NCBI GenBank assembly: GCA_964512635.1
Contig: CAZEJB010000016.1
Location: 1 to 64,000 of the forward strand
Length of the DNA stretch: 64,000 nucleotides
Source: JADZFO01 sp964512635
Lineage (GTDB): Bacteria; 4484-113; JAFGCY01
Direction: 5' to 3'
Under the pieces are notes generated by a model. That model was not told the origin of the DNA and made no database searches. It saw only the letters and a program-made list of their open reading frames with translations. How positions within the stretch are numbered: position 1 is the first letter of the stretch; every line of letters starts with the position of its first letter. The position numbers and the translations under genes were made by a program. This document shows, in pieces, positions 1-7,697 of this stretch.

Positions 1-74
1 GCCACGAGGCCGGCCACCGCGGGACTCTGCAGACCCTGCTGCGCCAGATGGGGATCAACGCGGGATCGGAGTAA
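1..74 (+). CDS. DinB-like protein, C-terminal end only
   Basis: The reading frame is open from base 3 to the TAA at 72-74 and encodes HEAGHRGTLQTLLRQMGIN followed by a few residues. This is close to the end of the next gene (HEAGHRGALQANLRLLGIS), so the two are tandem paralogues. The two histidines belong to the metal-binding set of DinB/YfiT-like four-helix proteins. The rest of the gene lies outside the window. Confidence 0.65.
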   Translation, partial: HEAGHRGTLQTLLRQMGINAGSE

Positions 75-82
75 GAAGAAGA

Positions 83-249
83 AGGGACATAGGGATCAGG
101 GACCAGGGACTGGAAGGCCGAGAAGAAAGGCCGAGAAGATAGGCTAAGGTACAGCCAGTGCCTTTTCTTTCAAGTCCTCAACCCTGATCTCTGGTTCCAG
201 TCTTTACTAGTCCCTGATCCTGATCCCTGATCCCTAGTCCCTAGTCCCT
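83..249. repeat. Fold-back element made of heptamer arrays (AGGGAYY / RRTCCCT)
   Basis: The left arm at 83-111 holds AGGGATC, AGGGACC and AGGGACT units. The right arm at 209-249 holds the reverse complements AGTCCCT and GATCCCT in five or six units. The spacer of about 97 bases contains a short direct repeat of AAGGCCGAGAAGA. The whole could fold into one long hairpin between the two DinB-like genes. Confidence 0.75.
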
Positions 250-265
250 CAAAAGCGGAGCACGC

Positions 266-856
266 ATGGACGCTTCAACTCAAGCAAGCTCGTTCATCAC
301 TGTCGGCGAACAGATGCCCTGGGTTGGCATCACGCTGAAGCAGACGGAGCTTGCCGCGGGTTGCATCCCTGAAGACAGGCTGGACTGGCGGCCGACTGAC
401 CCCAGCGGGCGCTGGGCCTTCAGCCTCGGCGAGATCGCGATGCACTGCGCCGATATCCGCCTGATGTTCGCAAAACAGTTGCGCGGCGAGGACAGCTCGG
501 AGCTGTACTGGCTGGCGCCACCGCCACAGCGTGGTGGAACCTGGACCCGCAAGCGCGAGCCCGGCAGACTGCAGGAGATACTCGACAGCCTTGCGCGCGG
601 ACGCACTGAGCTGGAGGAGTGGCTGGCCCGGCCTTACAGCGAGATCCTGACACCAAGCCCAGGCCTGGCCGCAGCCTTTGAACAATATCTGCAAGCGGTA
701 CGAGAAGCTGGCAAGGACACGGCGGCCGCCGAGCGCCGCGGACCCACGACGCTGTGCCGCCTGTTTATGACCGTTGCCTGCCATGAGGCCGGGCACCGCG
801 GGGCGCTGCAGGCCAACCTGCGGCTGCTGGGCATCAGCGTGCCGGAGGAAGAGTAG
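266..856 (+). CDS. DinB-family protein (putative metal-dependent four-helix protein)
   Basis: The 196-residue product has the layout of DinB/YfiT-like proteins, a family of metal-binding four-helix bundles that includes thiol transferases and hydrolases. Candidate metal ligands are His60 (in AMHCADI), His173 and His177 (in CHEAGHRGAL). No signal peptide or membrane segment is visible, so it should be cytoplasmic. The gene follows a paralogue that ends at base 74, with a heptamer fold-back element between them. The ATG at 266 follows AAAGCGGAGCAC, a weak Shine-Dalgarno. The substrate cannot be told from sequence. Confidence 0.75.
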   Translation: MDASTQASSFITVGEQMPWVGITLKQTELAAGCIPEDRLDWRPTDPSGRWAFSLGEIAMHCADIRLMFAKQLRGEDSSELYWLAPPPQRGGTWTRKREPGRLQEILDSLARGRTELEEWLARPYSEILTPSPGLAAAFEQYLQAVREAGKDTAAAERRGPTTLCRLFMTVACHEAGHRGALQANLRLLGISVPEEE

Positions 857-864
857 AGTTTGCG

Positions 865-974
865 AGGGATTAGGGACTAGTATGACAAGTTGAGTTGAAG
901 GGCTACCCCGGAGTGAGGTTAAGGACTAGAAACAAATTATTGATCCTCTTACTCTCCCCTAATCCCTGGCCCCT
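865..974. repeat. Fold-back element, heptamer type (AGGGATT / AATCCCT)
   Basis: AGGGATT-AGGGACT at 865-878 faces CTCCCCT-AATCCCT-GGCCCCT at 954-974, a shorter inverted pair of the type seen at 83-249. It fills the gap between two convergent genes, and its right end touches the stop codon of the monooxygenase-like gene (973-975). Confidence 0.6.
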
Positions 975-1308
975 ATTCAGCTACATGCGTGCCGACTACT
1001 TCATAGCGCGAAAAGCTTGGCATCGCGCCGTGCTGCTGGAAGACGGACATGATCTGCGAGGCGAAGCCACCGCTTTGCATAAAGGCATCGTAGTGCGCCG
1101 CGCTCTCCCACTGCGCATAGTTCAGCACCCCCGGCGCGTCGAGGCGGCGGTGAAATGAGGCGCTGATGAAGCCCGGCTGCCCGGCGATGTACGCGTCGAC
1201 AGCGGCGCGGATAGCGCTGAGGAAGGCCTCGCGCTGCTCGTCAGCGACAGCGATGGTGATGACCACGGTCAGACAGGGACGCTCGGCGTTGATACTGGCT
1301 GTTGGCAT
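973..1308 (-). CDS. Antibiotic biosynthesis monooxygenase (ABM) domain protein
   Basis: The 111-residue product is the size of a single ABM (dimeric alpha-beta barrel) domain. It shows the usual order: a first strand (CLTVVITIAVADEQ), a helix (REAFLSAIRAAVDAYI), GFISASFHRRLD, then a YAQWESAAHYDAF stretch like the WxxxxxxxxH region of the family. Such proteins are cofactor-free oxygenases or heme/quinol-binding proteins. The ATG at 1308 is chosen because the frame upstream of it runs through a fold-back element and antisense to the NUDIX gene. Function beyond the fold is unknown. Confidence 0.75.
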   Translation of the reverse strand: MPTASINAERPCLTVVITIAVADEQREAFLSAIRAAVDAYIAGQPGFISASFHRRLDAPGVLNYAQWESAAHYDAFMQSGGFASQIMSVFQQHGAMPSFSRYEVVGTHVAE

Positions 1309-1331
1309 GGCTGGATTGTAGTACGCGAAGG

Positions 1332-1417
1332 AGGGACCAGGGATCAGGGACCAGGGATCAGAAGTGGCAACGCTCTCGTCACTCTCGGCTCCGTCTAGTC
1401 CCTGATCCCTAGTCCCT
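1332..1417. repeat. Fold-back element, heptamer type, fused to a promoter
   Basis: Left arm at 1332-1359: AGGGACC, AGGGATC, AGGGACC, AGGGATC. Right arm at 1397-1417: AGTCCCT, GATCCCT, AGTCCCT. The 37-base spacer is not repetitive. The last T of the right arm is also the first base of the TATAAT that serves the NUDIX gene. Confidence 0.8.
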
Positions 1418-1422
1418 ATAAT
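1417..1422 (+). promoter_or_regulatory. -10 box TATAAT, six bases before the NUDIX start
   Basis: TATAAT is followed by CTTGGG and then the ATG at 1429. With a normal -10 to +1 distance the transcript would begin at the A of ATG, so the mRNA is leaderless. The box overlaps the end of a heptamer repeat. Confidence 0.7.
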
Positions 1423-1428
1423 CTTGGG

Positions 1429-1938
1429 ATGCTCGCACTCAACCTCGTCGTCCGCGCGGTCATCATCAGCGACGGCAAACTGCTGACCAATGTCATTGCC
1501 GACGGCCAGCGCGCGCCCTTTCACAGCTTGCTCGGCGGCCACCTGAAGCTCGAGGAGACCCTGACCCAGGCGGTGGTGCGCGAGGTGCGCGAGGAGATCG
1601 GCATCGAGGTGCTGCCCAGCCGCCTGCTGTATATCGCCGAGAACTTCTTCGCCCGCGGCGAGCGCAAGATGCATGAGATCGGCTACTACTTCCTCTGCCA
1701 CCCGATCGCGGCGCACGAGGGCGACTTCCTGGCCTCGCTGACGCCGGACCCGAACGAGATGGTCAGCCCCGAGCTGCTGACGCCCGATGAGCTGCTGAGT
1801 GCGGACTTCCAGCCGGCGGCGCTGAAGAAAGTACTGGCCGCCGACATGACGGCGAAGTTCAAGGACTGCCCGCGTCTGGTGGTGGTCAATGAACTGCCGG
1901 GGGACGCACTGGTACAGAGCGGGGTCTTTGGGCTGTAG
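1429..1938 (+). CDS. NUDIX hydrolase
   Basis: The 169-residue product carries a complete Nudix box at residues 37-59: G37, then E43, then REVREEIGI at 51-59, fitting Gx5Ex7REUXEEXGU. The glutamates at 52, 55 and 56 are the metal ligands. It should hydrolyse a nucleoside diphosphate linked to another group; the substrate is not predictable. The start follows TATAAT by six bases with no Shine-Dalgarno site (leaderless). The stop codon TAG is part of a GTAGGGG repeat that follows directly. Confidence 0.9.
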   Translation: MLALNLVVRAVIISDGKLLTNVIADGQRAPFHSLLGGHLKLEETLTQAVVREVREEIGIEVLPSRLLYIAENFFARGERKMHEIGYYFLCHPIAAHEGDFLASLTPDPNEMVSPELLTPDELLSADFQPAALKKVLAADMTAKFKDCPRLVVVNELPGDALVQSGVFGL

Positions 1939-1980
1939 GGGCGCGGGCTTGGACTGGGAGCGCGGGCATCTTGCCGGCAC
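1935..1980. repeat. GTAGGGG-headed repeat at the NUDIX stop codon
   Basis: GTAGGGGCGCGGGC begins at the last base of the penultimate codon, so the TAG stop of the NUDIX gene belongs to the repeat. The remainder (GGGAGCGCGGGCATCTTGCC) resembles the tails of the other copies but is a poorer hairpin. Confidence 0.55.
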
Positions 1981-2014
1981 TACCTAATAACCTGCCTTGC
2001 ATGCTCCGCCCGCA

Positions 2015-2040
2015 ATTGATGATTGATGATTGATGATTGG
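2015..2040. repeat. Tandem heptamer ATTGATG, three copies
   Basis: Three perfect ATTGATG units run from 2015 to 2035 and are followed by ATTGG. It has the period of the fold-back arrays but a different unit, and no inverted partner is seen nearby. Confidence 0.75.
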
Positions 2041-2060
2041 GAAGCGCGCCACGGATGTCA

Positions 2061-2210
2061 GTAGCAGCGCGGCTATAGGTCCGCGAGCTCTCTTGTAGGG
2101 CCGTGGGCTTGTCCCCGGCCTCTTTGTAGGGCCGCACGGATGTGCGGCCGTCTTTTAGGGTGCAGGCACGCCTGCACCTCGTATAGGGGCGGCGCACAGT
2201 CGCCGCCCGT
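2061..2210. repeat. Cluster of five GTAG-headed hairpins
   Basis: Five units, each headed by GTAG, TAGGG or a close variant, follow each other. They include GGCCGCAC/GTGCGGCC at 2130-2149, GGTGCAGG/CCTGCACC just after it, and GGCGGCG/CGCCGCC near 2190. The heads are conserved but the stems differ, so the stems must have changed on both sides or have different origins. Together with the heptamers before them they fill the 385-base gap from 1939 to 2323, in which no gene is seen. Confidence 0.7.
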
Positions 2211-2311
2211 GCTGCTTAGGCCCCGCGCGCATGTCGATCCGGATTCACAATGAGCCGAAGAGACACTGAGCGGGAAAACATTCAACGCGTCGGCAAGGCC
2301 ACCCACCTCGG

Positions 2312-2317
2312 TATAAT
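2312..2317 (+). promoter_or_regulatory. -10 box TATAAT, six bases before the HicB-like start
   Basis: TATAAT, then CCACCC, then the ATG at 2324. There is no Shine-Dalgarno site and no clear TTGACA. Leaderless type. Confidence 0.7.
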
Positions 2318-2323
2318 CCACCC

Positions 2324-2530
2324 ATGCGCTTTCTGGTAACTATTGAGCCGGATGAAGATGGCGGCTATGTCGTCGAATGCCCCGCGCTGCCCGGCTGCGT
2401 GTCGCATGGAGATACTGAAGAGCTGGCACTGGAAAACATCAAAGCCGCCATTACTGCGAGCCTGAGGACACGTGTTGACATGGCGGAGATACAGCAGATG
2501 CACGTTGCCGAAGTGGAAGTGAGTCTGTAA
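2324..2530 (+). CDS. HicB-like (UPF0150) small protein
   Basis: The 68 residues match the HicB-like fold: MRFLVTIEPDEDGGYVVECPALPGC at the start, then HGDTEELALENIKAAI. This is the RNase-H-like domain of HicB antitoxins. The usual C-terminal ribbon-helix-helix or helix-turn-helix DNA-binding part is missing, and no HicA toxin lies on either side, so this may be an orphan or a housekeeping member. The next gene starts at the base after its stop codon, so the two are probably translated from one mRNA. Confidence 0.85.
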   Translation: MRFLVTIEPDEDGGYVVECPALPGCVSHGDTEELALENIKAAITASLRTRVDMAEIQQMHVAEVEVSL

Positions 2531-3229
2531 GTGCCTCCGCTTCCGGTGGTCAGTTCCGAGGAGGCTATAGATCTTCCATCTATAGAGTCTGCGGCGACTG
2601 GGAAGCCACACGGCCGCGCCAAAAAGCTAATCGCATTTCTAGTCTGTGGGCCACTGCTTGTCCTTTGCCTAACTGCCTTCTTGTATCTGCCAAACTACGT
2701 GGAGCGAAGTAGACGGAAGGTCAGCATGACCAACACAGGCAAGGCGATGTTGCCGCTGGAACGCTGGGCCATGGATAGTGAAAGCAGCCGCTACCCCTTT
2801 CTGGAGTATCCCGATAGATTCAATGTTGCAGCCTCGGCTTACGATTGGCAGCCCGACCGGAATCCTTACTCTGGCAAGCCTGTCCGTTGCGTCGACGTAG
2901 CGCAAGCCAGCCCCGGGAACTTCAGCTACCTGCCTCTCGCCAGCTTTGTGCGATACGCCGACAACTCTACTCGCGATGGTCTGGGAGGCTATCTGCTGGT
3001 TCTGTGGGGCGGCCGCGTACTGCCTGAAGACGCGCGCGCGAAAGGAAGAAATCTGCGACTGCCGATCGCCTGCATCATCACAAGTGGTATGGATATCCAC
3101 TGGACTGGAGATCCCCTTGAGGATCCTGCACCACTGGAGCAGAGCCTCGAGACAGTCGAAGAGGCATTTGCGGAAGCAGGTCTGGGTAATGCTCCAGCCC
3201 AGGGCGGATCTACTGCACCGCTGCTTTGA
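2531..3229 (+). CDS. Membrane-anchored protein of a three-member local family (NPYSG/FSYLPL family)
   Basis: The 232-residue product has a hydrophilic N-terminus of about 30 residues, one membrane segment at about 33-54, and a soluble domain with NPYSGKPVRC and SPGNFSYLPL. Genes at 3586-4245 and 33496-34191 share the layout and both motifs. The layout (membrane helix, long helix, then an NPY(S/T)G loop) recalls type II secretion pseudopilins, but there is no prepilin peptidase site or Glu5. The GTG start directly follows the TAA of the HicB-like gene. Function unknown; probably periplasmic and membrane-tethered. Confidence 0.7.
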   Translation: MPPLPVVSSEEAIDLPSIESAATGKPHGRAKKLIAFLVCGPLLVLCLTAFLYLPNYVERSRRKVSMTNTGKAMLPLERWAMDSESSRYPFLEYPDRFNVAASAYDWQPDRNPYSGKPVRCVDVAQASPGNFSYLPLASFVRYADNSTRDGLGGYLLVLWGGRVLPEDARAKGRNLRLPIACIITSGMDIHWTGDPLEDPAPLEQSLETVEEAFAEAGLGNAPAQGGSTAPLL

Positions 3230-3284
3230 CGGTGAAGCCAGCCTTACATCCTGTTCAATCAGACCTTTGTCGAAGCTGATGCGC

Positions 3285-3490
3285 CCTCACCTTGCTCTGT
3301 GCCTCCGCGTCTCCTGTTGATCGGGTACGGCCAGACACTTCACTTCGCCGTTACGGATTTACCGCTTCAGACATCCGACCTGCGACCTTCGACTTCGCTG
3401 CTGGCCGAGGCGTTGCTCGCCCGCTACAGAGACGCGCGGACGGGGCCGTGCTGCTACAGGGACAGCGGCGCACAGTCGCTGCCCGTCTTA
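3285..3490. repeat. Composite repeat, copy 1 (modules also at 4300-4520)
   Basis: In order: a CTCTGTGCCTCCGCGTCTC module, a heptamer array CCGACCT-GCGACCT-TCGACTT at 3375-3395, then GGCCGAGGCGTTGCTC and GCTACAGAGACGCGCGGAC, then a hairpin-like GCGGCGCACAGTCGCTGCC. The same modules in the same order lie at about 4300-4520. The two copies flank the gene at 3586-4245. The 356-base gap 3230-3585 holds no gene. Confidence 0.65.
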
Positions 3491-3585
3491 GCAAGATTCA
3501 CGAAGAGCCGCAGAAACACTACGCAAGCTGATACGAATCTCCGGGCTAAGCGTTCAGGAGGTTGTTGACAGCCTGGATTAGCAAC

Positions 3586-4245
3586 TTATCGAGCAGGCGG
3601 CGCGCTTAGCCGCTCAAGGCCATACTCGGCGAGCGCTTCTTCAAAGGTCTGTACTTCTACATCCTTGGCATAGAACTCGGGCTCCATGCCGCCGGCAAAG
3701 TGTGTAAGGCCATTCTCCAGCGTCATTGCGACAGGTGCGCGCCACTCTCCATTACCGATAACAAGATCAGATTCAAGCTCCTTTCGAGCCCAGAGGATTA
3801 ACACATAACCCAAAGTGTCTTCAATCTCGCTGCCGTCATGGAGGGTGGCTCGACCCCGCAGCGGCAGATAACTGAAGTCGCCGGGGCTCGGTTCAGTAAT
3901 GACCACACACTTCCGTTTGGATCCGCTGTAGGGGTTCATGTTCGGCTGTATGGCATAGCCGCTGGCCATTACTTGCTCGAAGCCAGGTGAGTAGCGTTCA
4001 AGCGCCAGCGGAGGTTGAAAGGTGTTATCTACGGCCCAGTGTTCTGCCGCAAGCTGGGCCTGGTGCAAGAACGCGCTGGCAGCATTTCTTTGTTGACTCT
4101 CAATCAAAGACGGAACCTGCAAGAGTAGCCAGACAAACCCAACAGCTGCAGCGACCAAGGCAACTATGCGCCACGACCAACGCCGGGCCACCGACCTGCG
4201 CTCATAGGCTGCGACCTCAGGACTGATGATGCTTTGCGCTCCCAA
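3586..4245 (-). CDS. Membrane-anchored protein, NPYSG/FSYLPL family
   Basis: The 219-residue product is a paralogue of the gene at 2531-3229, in opposite orientation: cytoplasmic N-terminus of about 24 residues, a membrane segment at about 25-46, a helical stretch with HQAQLAAEHWAVDN, then MNPYSGSKRKC, SPGDFSYLPLRGRATL and a C-terminal EEALAEYGL also found in the copy at 33496. The start is TTG at 4245, nine bases after TAGTAT. The gene is flanked by two direct copies of a composite repeat. Function unknown. Confidence 0.7.
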   Translation of the reverse strand: MGAQSIISPEVAAYERRSVARRWSWRIVALVAAAVGFVWLLLQVPSLIESQQRNAASAFLHQAQLAAEHWAVDNTFQPPLALERYSPGFEQVMASGYAIQPNMNPYSGSKRKCVVITEPSPGDFSYLPLRGRATLHDGSEIEDTLGYVLILWARKELESDLVIGNGEWRAPVAMTLENGLTHFAGGMEPEFYAKDVEVQTFEEALAEYGLERLSAPPAR

Positions 4246-4254
4246 TACAAGTGG

Positions 4255-4260
4255 ATACTA
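4255..4260 (-). promoter_or_regulatory. -10 box TAGTAT upstream of 3586-4245
   Basis: On the minus strand TAGTAT is followed by nine bases and the TTG at 4245. There is no Shine-Dalgarno site, so the leader would be at most three bases. Confidence 0.45.
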
Positions 4261-4299
4261 ACACTGCGCTTGCCAGTCCGCAAGACGGTTTCATGGTCA

Positions 4300-4520
4300 A
4301 GGCCCCTCATCCGGCTCTGTGTCTCGGTGCCTCTTGTTGGATCCGAAACGACACGACGCACAAGCGAGCTGCAGCAGACTTGCCGATTGCGACCTGCGAC
4401 CTTCGACTTTCGACCTCCGACCTTCGCTGCGGGCTGAGGCAATGCTCGGCCGCTACAAAGACGCGCGGACCTATGGCCGCGGCCCTAGCGGACGGGCGGA
4501 GCATGCTCCGCCCCTACTAG
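4300..4520. repeat. Composite repeat, copy 2, ending in a perfect palindrome
   Basis: The modules match copy 1 at 3285-3490: CTCTGTGTCTCGGTGCCTC, heptamers at 4389-4430 (GCGACCT x2, TCGACTT, TCGACCT, CCGACCT), GGCTGAGGCAATGCTCGGCC, and GCTACAAAGACGCGCGGAC. It ends with the perfect 20-base palindrome GGGCGGAGCATGCTCCGCCC at 4494-4513, next to the 3' end of dnaB. No gene is seen between 4246 and 4516. Confidence 0.7.
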
Positions 4521-5980
4521 TTCCGCCAGCCCTGGGTAACATCGAGGAAGCGCGTGATCTCGGGGAACCACAGCAGCTTCACCACGCCGGTCGGGCCGTT
4601 ACGGTTCTTGGCCACGATGATCTCGGTCACCGGCATCATCTCAGGGTGGTACTCCCCAGAGGTGGGAGTCGTCGGCTTGTCGGTCTTTTCCTCGTAGTAA
4701 TCATCGCGGTGGATGAACATCACCACGTCGGCGTCCTGCTCGATGGAGCCCGACTCGCGCAGGTCGGAGAGCTGCGGGCGCTTGCTGGTGCGCTGGGTCA
4801 CCTGGCGGCTTAGCTGAGAGAGCGCGATCACCGGGATCTTCAGCTCGCGGGCGATCTGCTTGAGGCCGCGGCTGATCTCCGACACTTCCTGCACGCGGTT
4901 GTCGCTGTTCCCCGCGCCGCTCATCAGCTGCAGGTAGTCGATCACGATGCACTGCACTCCATAGTGCGCCACCAGCCGGCGGCACTTGCTCTTGAGCATG
5001 CCGATGGTCAGGAAGCTGGAGTCGTCGATGAACAGCGGCGAAGCCGAGAGACGCTGGTAGCTCTTGGTCAGCACGCTCCATTCCCCCGCGTCAAGGTCCG
5101 GGTTCTGCAGGCGGTGGCTGCCAATGCCGCGGATGCGTCCGCCGGCGATGTGCTTGGAGCCGATGCAAAGCAGACGCTCGGCCAGCTGCTCCGCGCCCAT
5201 TTCCAGGCTGAAGAGCGCTGTGGGCATGCCCTGCTCCACCGAAAGGTTATGGGCGAAGTTCAGCGCCAGGGCGGTCTTGCCTACGCTGGGCCGCGCGGCG
5301 ATGATGGAAAGCTCGCTGGCTCGCAGACCGTTGGTCTTTTCATCGAGATCGGCAAAGCCGGTCGGCAGGCCGGTGGAGATGCGGGGGTTGTCCACGCCCA
5401 GTTCGCGCTGACGCGCCAGCTCTTCATCGCGGTCGGAGAGCTTTTCCCAGTATTCCTGCAGCACCTGGGCGATGGGCAGGAACTCGCCGCTGATACTGCG
5501 CTGACTGAGCTGCAGCACCGTGCTCTCGGCGATGTCGAGGATGCGCTCGACGGACAGCTCCTGCTTATAGGCCTCTTCGATTACCTTGGTGCAGCCGCGG
5601 ATAACCGCGCGCAACTGGGCCTTCTCGGCGATCTTGCGCGCGTGGTATTCAACGTTGGCCGCGGTCGGCACCGCATTGAGCATGCCCATCACCACGCCGG
5701 AGCCGCCAACGCGGTCCAGCAGATTGCGGGCCCGCAGTTCGTCGAGCACGCTCTGGGCATCCGGTGGGATGCCGCGATGGAAGAGCTCGCCCATGATGTC
5801 AAAGAGGATGCCGTGGCCGTCAAGATAAAAGCTGTCGCGGCTTAGCATGTCCGCCGCAAGCGGGTAGGCTTCCTGCGGCTCCAGCATGATGCCGCCGAGC
5901 ACAGCCATCTCCAGTTCCACGTTCTGGGGCGGCACGCGCTGCTCAAGGGGCAGTGAATTGTTGTCTCGTTGAAGGGCCAT
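4517..5980 (-). CDS. dnaB: Replicative DNA helicase DnaB
   Basis: The 487-residue product is full length for DnaB, the hexameric helicase that opens the replication fork. The N-terminal domain (about 15-130) starts with the typical VPPQNVELEMAVLGGIM. The RecA-like motor has a Walker A at 229-236 (ARPSVGKT), a Walker B-type IVIDYLQLM at 345-353, and the DLRESGSIEQDADVV block near the end. No intein is visible. A -10 box (TAGTAT) sits 11 bases before the ATG at 5980. It is divergent from the OstA-like gene. Confidence 0.97.
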   Translation of the reverse strand: MALQRDNNSLPLEQRVPPQNVELEMAVLGGIMLEPQEAYPLAADMLSRDSFYLDGHGILFDIMGELFHRGIPPDAQSVLDELRARNLLDRVGGSGVVMGMLNAVPTAANVEYHARKIAEKAQLRAVIRGCTKVIEEAYKQELSVERILDIAESTVLQLSQRSISGEFLPIAQVLQEYWEKLSDRDEELARQRELGVDNPRISTGLPTGFADLDEKTNGLRASELSIIAARPSVGKTALALNFAHNLSVEQGMPTALFSLEMGAEQLAERLLCIGSKHIAGGRIRGIGSHRLQNPDLDAGEWSVLTKSYQRLSASPLFIDDSSFLTIGMLKSKCRRLVAHYGVQCIVIDYLQLMSGAGNSDNRVQEVSEISRGLKQIARELKIPVIALSQLSRQVTQRTSKRPQLSDLRESGSIEQDADVVMFIHRDDYYEEKTDKPTTPTSGEYHPEMMPVTEIIVAKNRNGPTGVVKLLWFPEITRFLDVTQGWRN

Positions 5981-5991
5981 GGGGGGCGGAG

Positions 5992-5997
5992 ATACTA
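5992..5997 (-). promoter_or_regulatory. -10 box TAGTAT for dnaB
   Basis: Minus-strand TAGTAT, then eleven bases to the ATG at 5980. The leader would be about five bases with no Shine-Dalgarno. Confidence 0.45.
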
Positions 5998-6129
5998 TCG
6001 CATGCGCGGGCGTTGCGCTGCCAGCAGTACAGTCTGTGCATATGCTCGATTCTGCTGTGGATAACTGGCCCGCGCGTGCGGATAGCGCTGCCGGGCCTGC
6101 CTTGCCACCGGTCCCTGTCTGCCGCGGCT

Positions 6130-6135
6130 TACAAT
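6130..6135 (+). promoter_or_regulatory. -10 box TACAAT, six bases before the OstA-like start
   Basis: TACAAT, TAGGCC, then GTG at 6142. The spacing selects this GTG as the start and predicts a leaderless mRNA. Confidence 0.65.
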
Positions 6136-6141
6136 TAGGCC

Positions 6142-7458
6142 GTGTACAGGCGGGGCAGCGCGGCGGCAGAATGGCTCAGGCTCGGACGGGCCAGCGGGCC
6201 GGGCCGGCTTGCGCTGGCTATCTGCCTGCTTGGCAGCGCCATGCTTTGCACCCTGGCTTCCAAGCCGCCGGAGATCAGCCCGCCCAGCGGCAAGGAGCGC
6301 GTCTACCGCGTCAAGGGCGTAGGCCTGTCTATCCGCCCCTTTGCCGACAAGACCTACCTGCGCTTTGAGTCCGGCGTCACCGTCAGCGGCGAGGGCTTCT
6401 CGCTCTCTGCCGGCGCCGTCGAGCTGGAGATCGCCACCGACGCGATGGGCTCAATCGAGGGCCTGCGGCTGCCCGAGTCAGGCGTCAGCCGCGAGGAACT
6501 GAGCCGCGACCCTGGAGAGCTGGCCCAGCGCATGAGCCGCGAGCTTGAACTGCCTCAGGCGACCTTCAACCGCTCGGCGATCAAGCGTCTCTCGGCGAGC
6601 GGCGGCGTGGAGGTCAAGACGCCGGAGGTAACCCTCAGCACGGACGCGCTGCTGAGCATTGACGGCGGCCAGAGCTGGTCGACCAGCGGGCGGGCGCAGC
6701 TGGCGCGCAGCTCGGGCAAGGGCAGTAAGGCGGAGAACTACAGCCTGGCGGCGGACGCCCTGCTCTACGACACGGCAAGCCGCCGCGCCGCCGCCGAGGG
6801 CAATATCGTGGCCTCCTTCGCCCGCGGGGGCGAGCCGGCGGTGAAGCTGACGGCGGCAAAGCTTGATCTTGACATCAGCCGGGCCTTCCTGAAGGTCAGC
6901 GGCGGCCTGACCGCCAGCTATGACCAGATCACACTGGTCTGCCGCGAGCTTGAGGCGCGGCTCGAGGACGCCAGCCTGAAGGCCAATGGCGCCAAGGCCG
7001 GTGAACCTGGACCCGTCCTGACGGACAGCAAACGCGGCCTGAGCCTGCAGGCCGGCGTGATCAACGTGGACCTTGATGACGAAAAGGTCAGTGCGGATGA
7101 GGGCGTCAGCCTGGAGGCGGCCGAGCTGCAGCTCAAGCTGGTGGCAGCAAAGCTGAGCGGCTCGCTCAAGGAGCAGATCTTCACGCTGAGCGGCAAGGTC
7201 AGGGCCGATGACACAAAGCATGATGTCAGCCTGAGCGCCGAGACGATCAAGGCCGACGTGGCTAACAGCAGCTACAGCGCCAGCGGCAGCCCGGTGGTGC
7301 GTCAGGGCGAAAGCACCTTCACCGGCGAGCGCATCACGGTGCGCCAGGAGAAGGTCGAGGGCCAGAAGGAGCCGAAGACCGTGGTTGAAGTCCACGGCGA
7401 GCAGGAAGCCCGGATCGACATGGACGCGCCGCCGCAGATGCCTGCGGATCCGCGATAG
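6142..7458 (+). CDS. OstA/LptA-like periplasmic protein (lipopolysaccharide transport type)
   Basis: The 438-residue product has a signal sequence (LALAICLLGSAMLCTLAS, after an Arg-rich start) and then a long repetitive beta-rich region. The periodic pattern, such as SASGGVEVKTPEVTLSTDALLS, AAEGNIVASF, LKVSGGLTASYDQITLVC, FTLSGKVRADD and YSASGSPVVRQGESTFTGERITV, is that of OstA/LptA/LptD jellyroll repeats, which carry lipopolysaccharide across the periplasm. With lpxA in the window this supports an outer membrane. It is longer than LptA (about 180 residues), so it may be a multi-repeat variant rather than a strict orthologue. Confidence 0.7.
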   Translation: MYRRGSAAAEWLRLGRASGPGRLALAICLLGSAMLCTLASKPPEISPPSGKERVYRVKGVGLSIRPFADKTYLRFESGVTVSGEGFSLSAGAVELEIATDAMGSIEGLRLPESGVSREELSRDPGELAQRMSRELELPQATFNRSAIKRLSASGGVEVKTPEVTLSTDALLSIDGGQSWSTSGRAQLARSSGKGSKAENYSLAADALLYDTASRRAAAEGNIVASFARGGEPAVKLTAAKLDLDISRAFLKVSGGLTASYDQITLVCRELEARLEDASLKANGAKAGEPGPVLTDSKRGLSLQAGVINVDLDDEKVSADEGVSLEAAELQLKLVAAKLSGSLKEQIFTLSGKVRADDTKHDVSLSAETIKADVANSSYSASGSPVVRQGESTFTGERITVRQEKVEGQKEPKTVVEVHGEQEARIDMDAPPQMPADPR

Positions 7459-7473
7459 TGGTTGCGGAAACCG

Positions 7474-7685
7474 GATTCACACAGAGACACGGGGTTCACT
7501 GAGTTTCACCGGGCTCTGGAGACCTGCGCATTCTGGTATTCAACCCAATGACTGTCGCCGACAGGTATGTATCTCCTTGCTCATCAGGCTGCACTTAAGC
7601 ATTATTGGCAGTGACGCGCCGCAGTCTGGAAGCCAAGTGACTTCCTCGGTGTAACTCCGTTTGCTCTGCTTACTCTGTGTGAATC
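7474..7685. repeat. Fold-back element with 13-base perfect ends
   Basis: GATTCACACAGAG at 7474-7486 and its exact reverse complement CTCTGTGTGAATC at 7673-7685 enclose 186 bases in the gap between two convergent genes. Both arms continue as imperfect inverted copies (GGGGTTCACTGAGTTTCACC against GGTGTAACTCCG). No gene is seen between 7459 and 7697. Confidence 0.75.
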
Positions 7686-7697
7686 TTCTCTCCACTC

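Noticed and set aside
895..1158. Possible small plus-strand gene
   Set aside because: It begins in a fold-back element and runs antisense to the ABM-domain gene; no start signal.
3292..3568. Two short open frames in the gap 3230-3585
   Set aside because: Both are translations of the composite repeat (for example SDIRPATFD, LRPST); no start signal and no conserved product expected.
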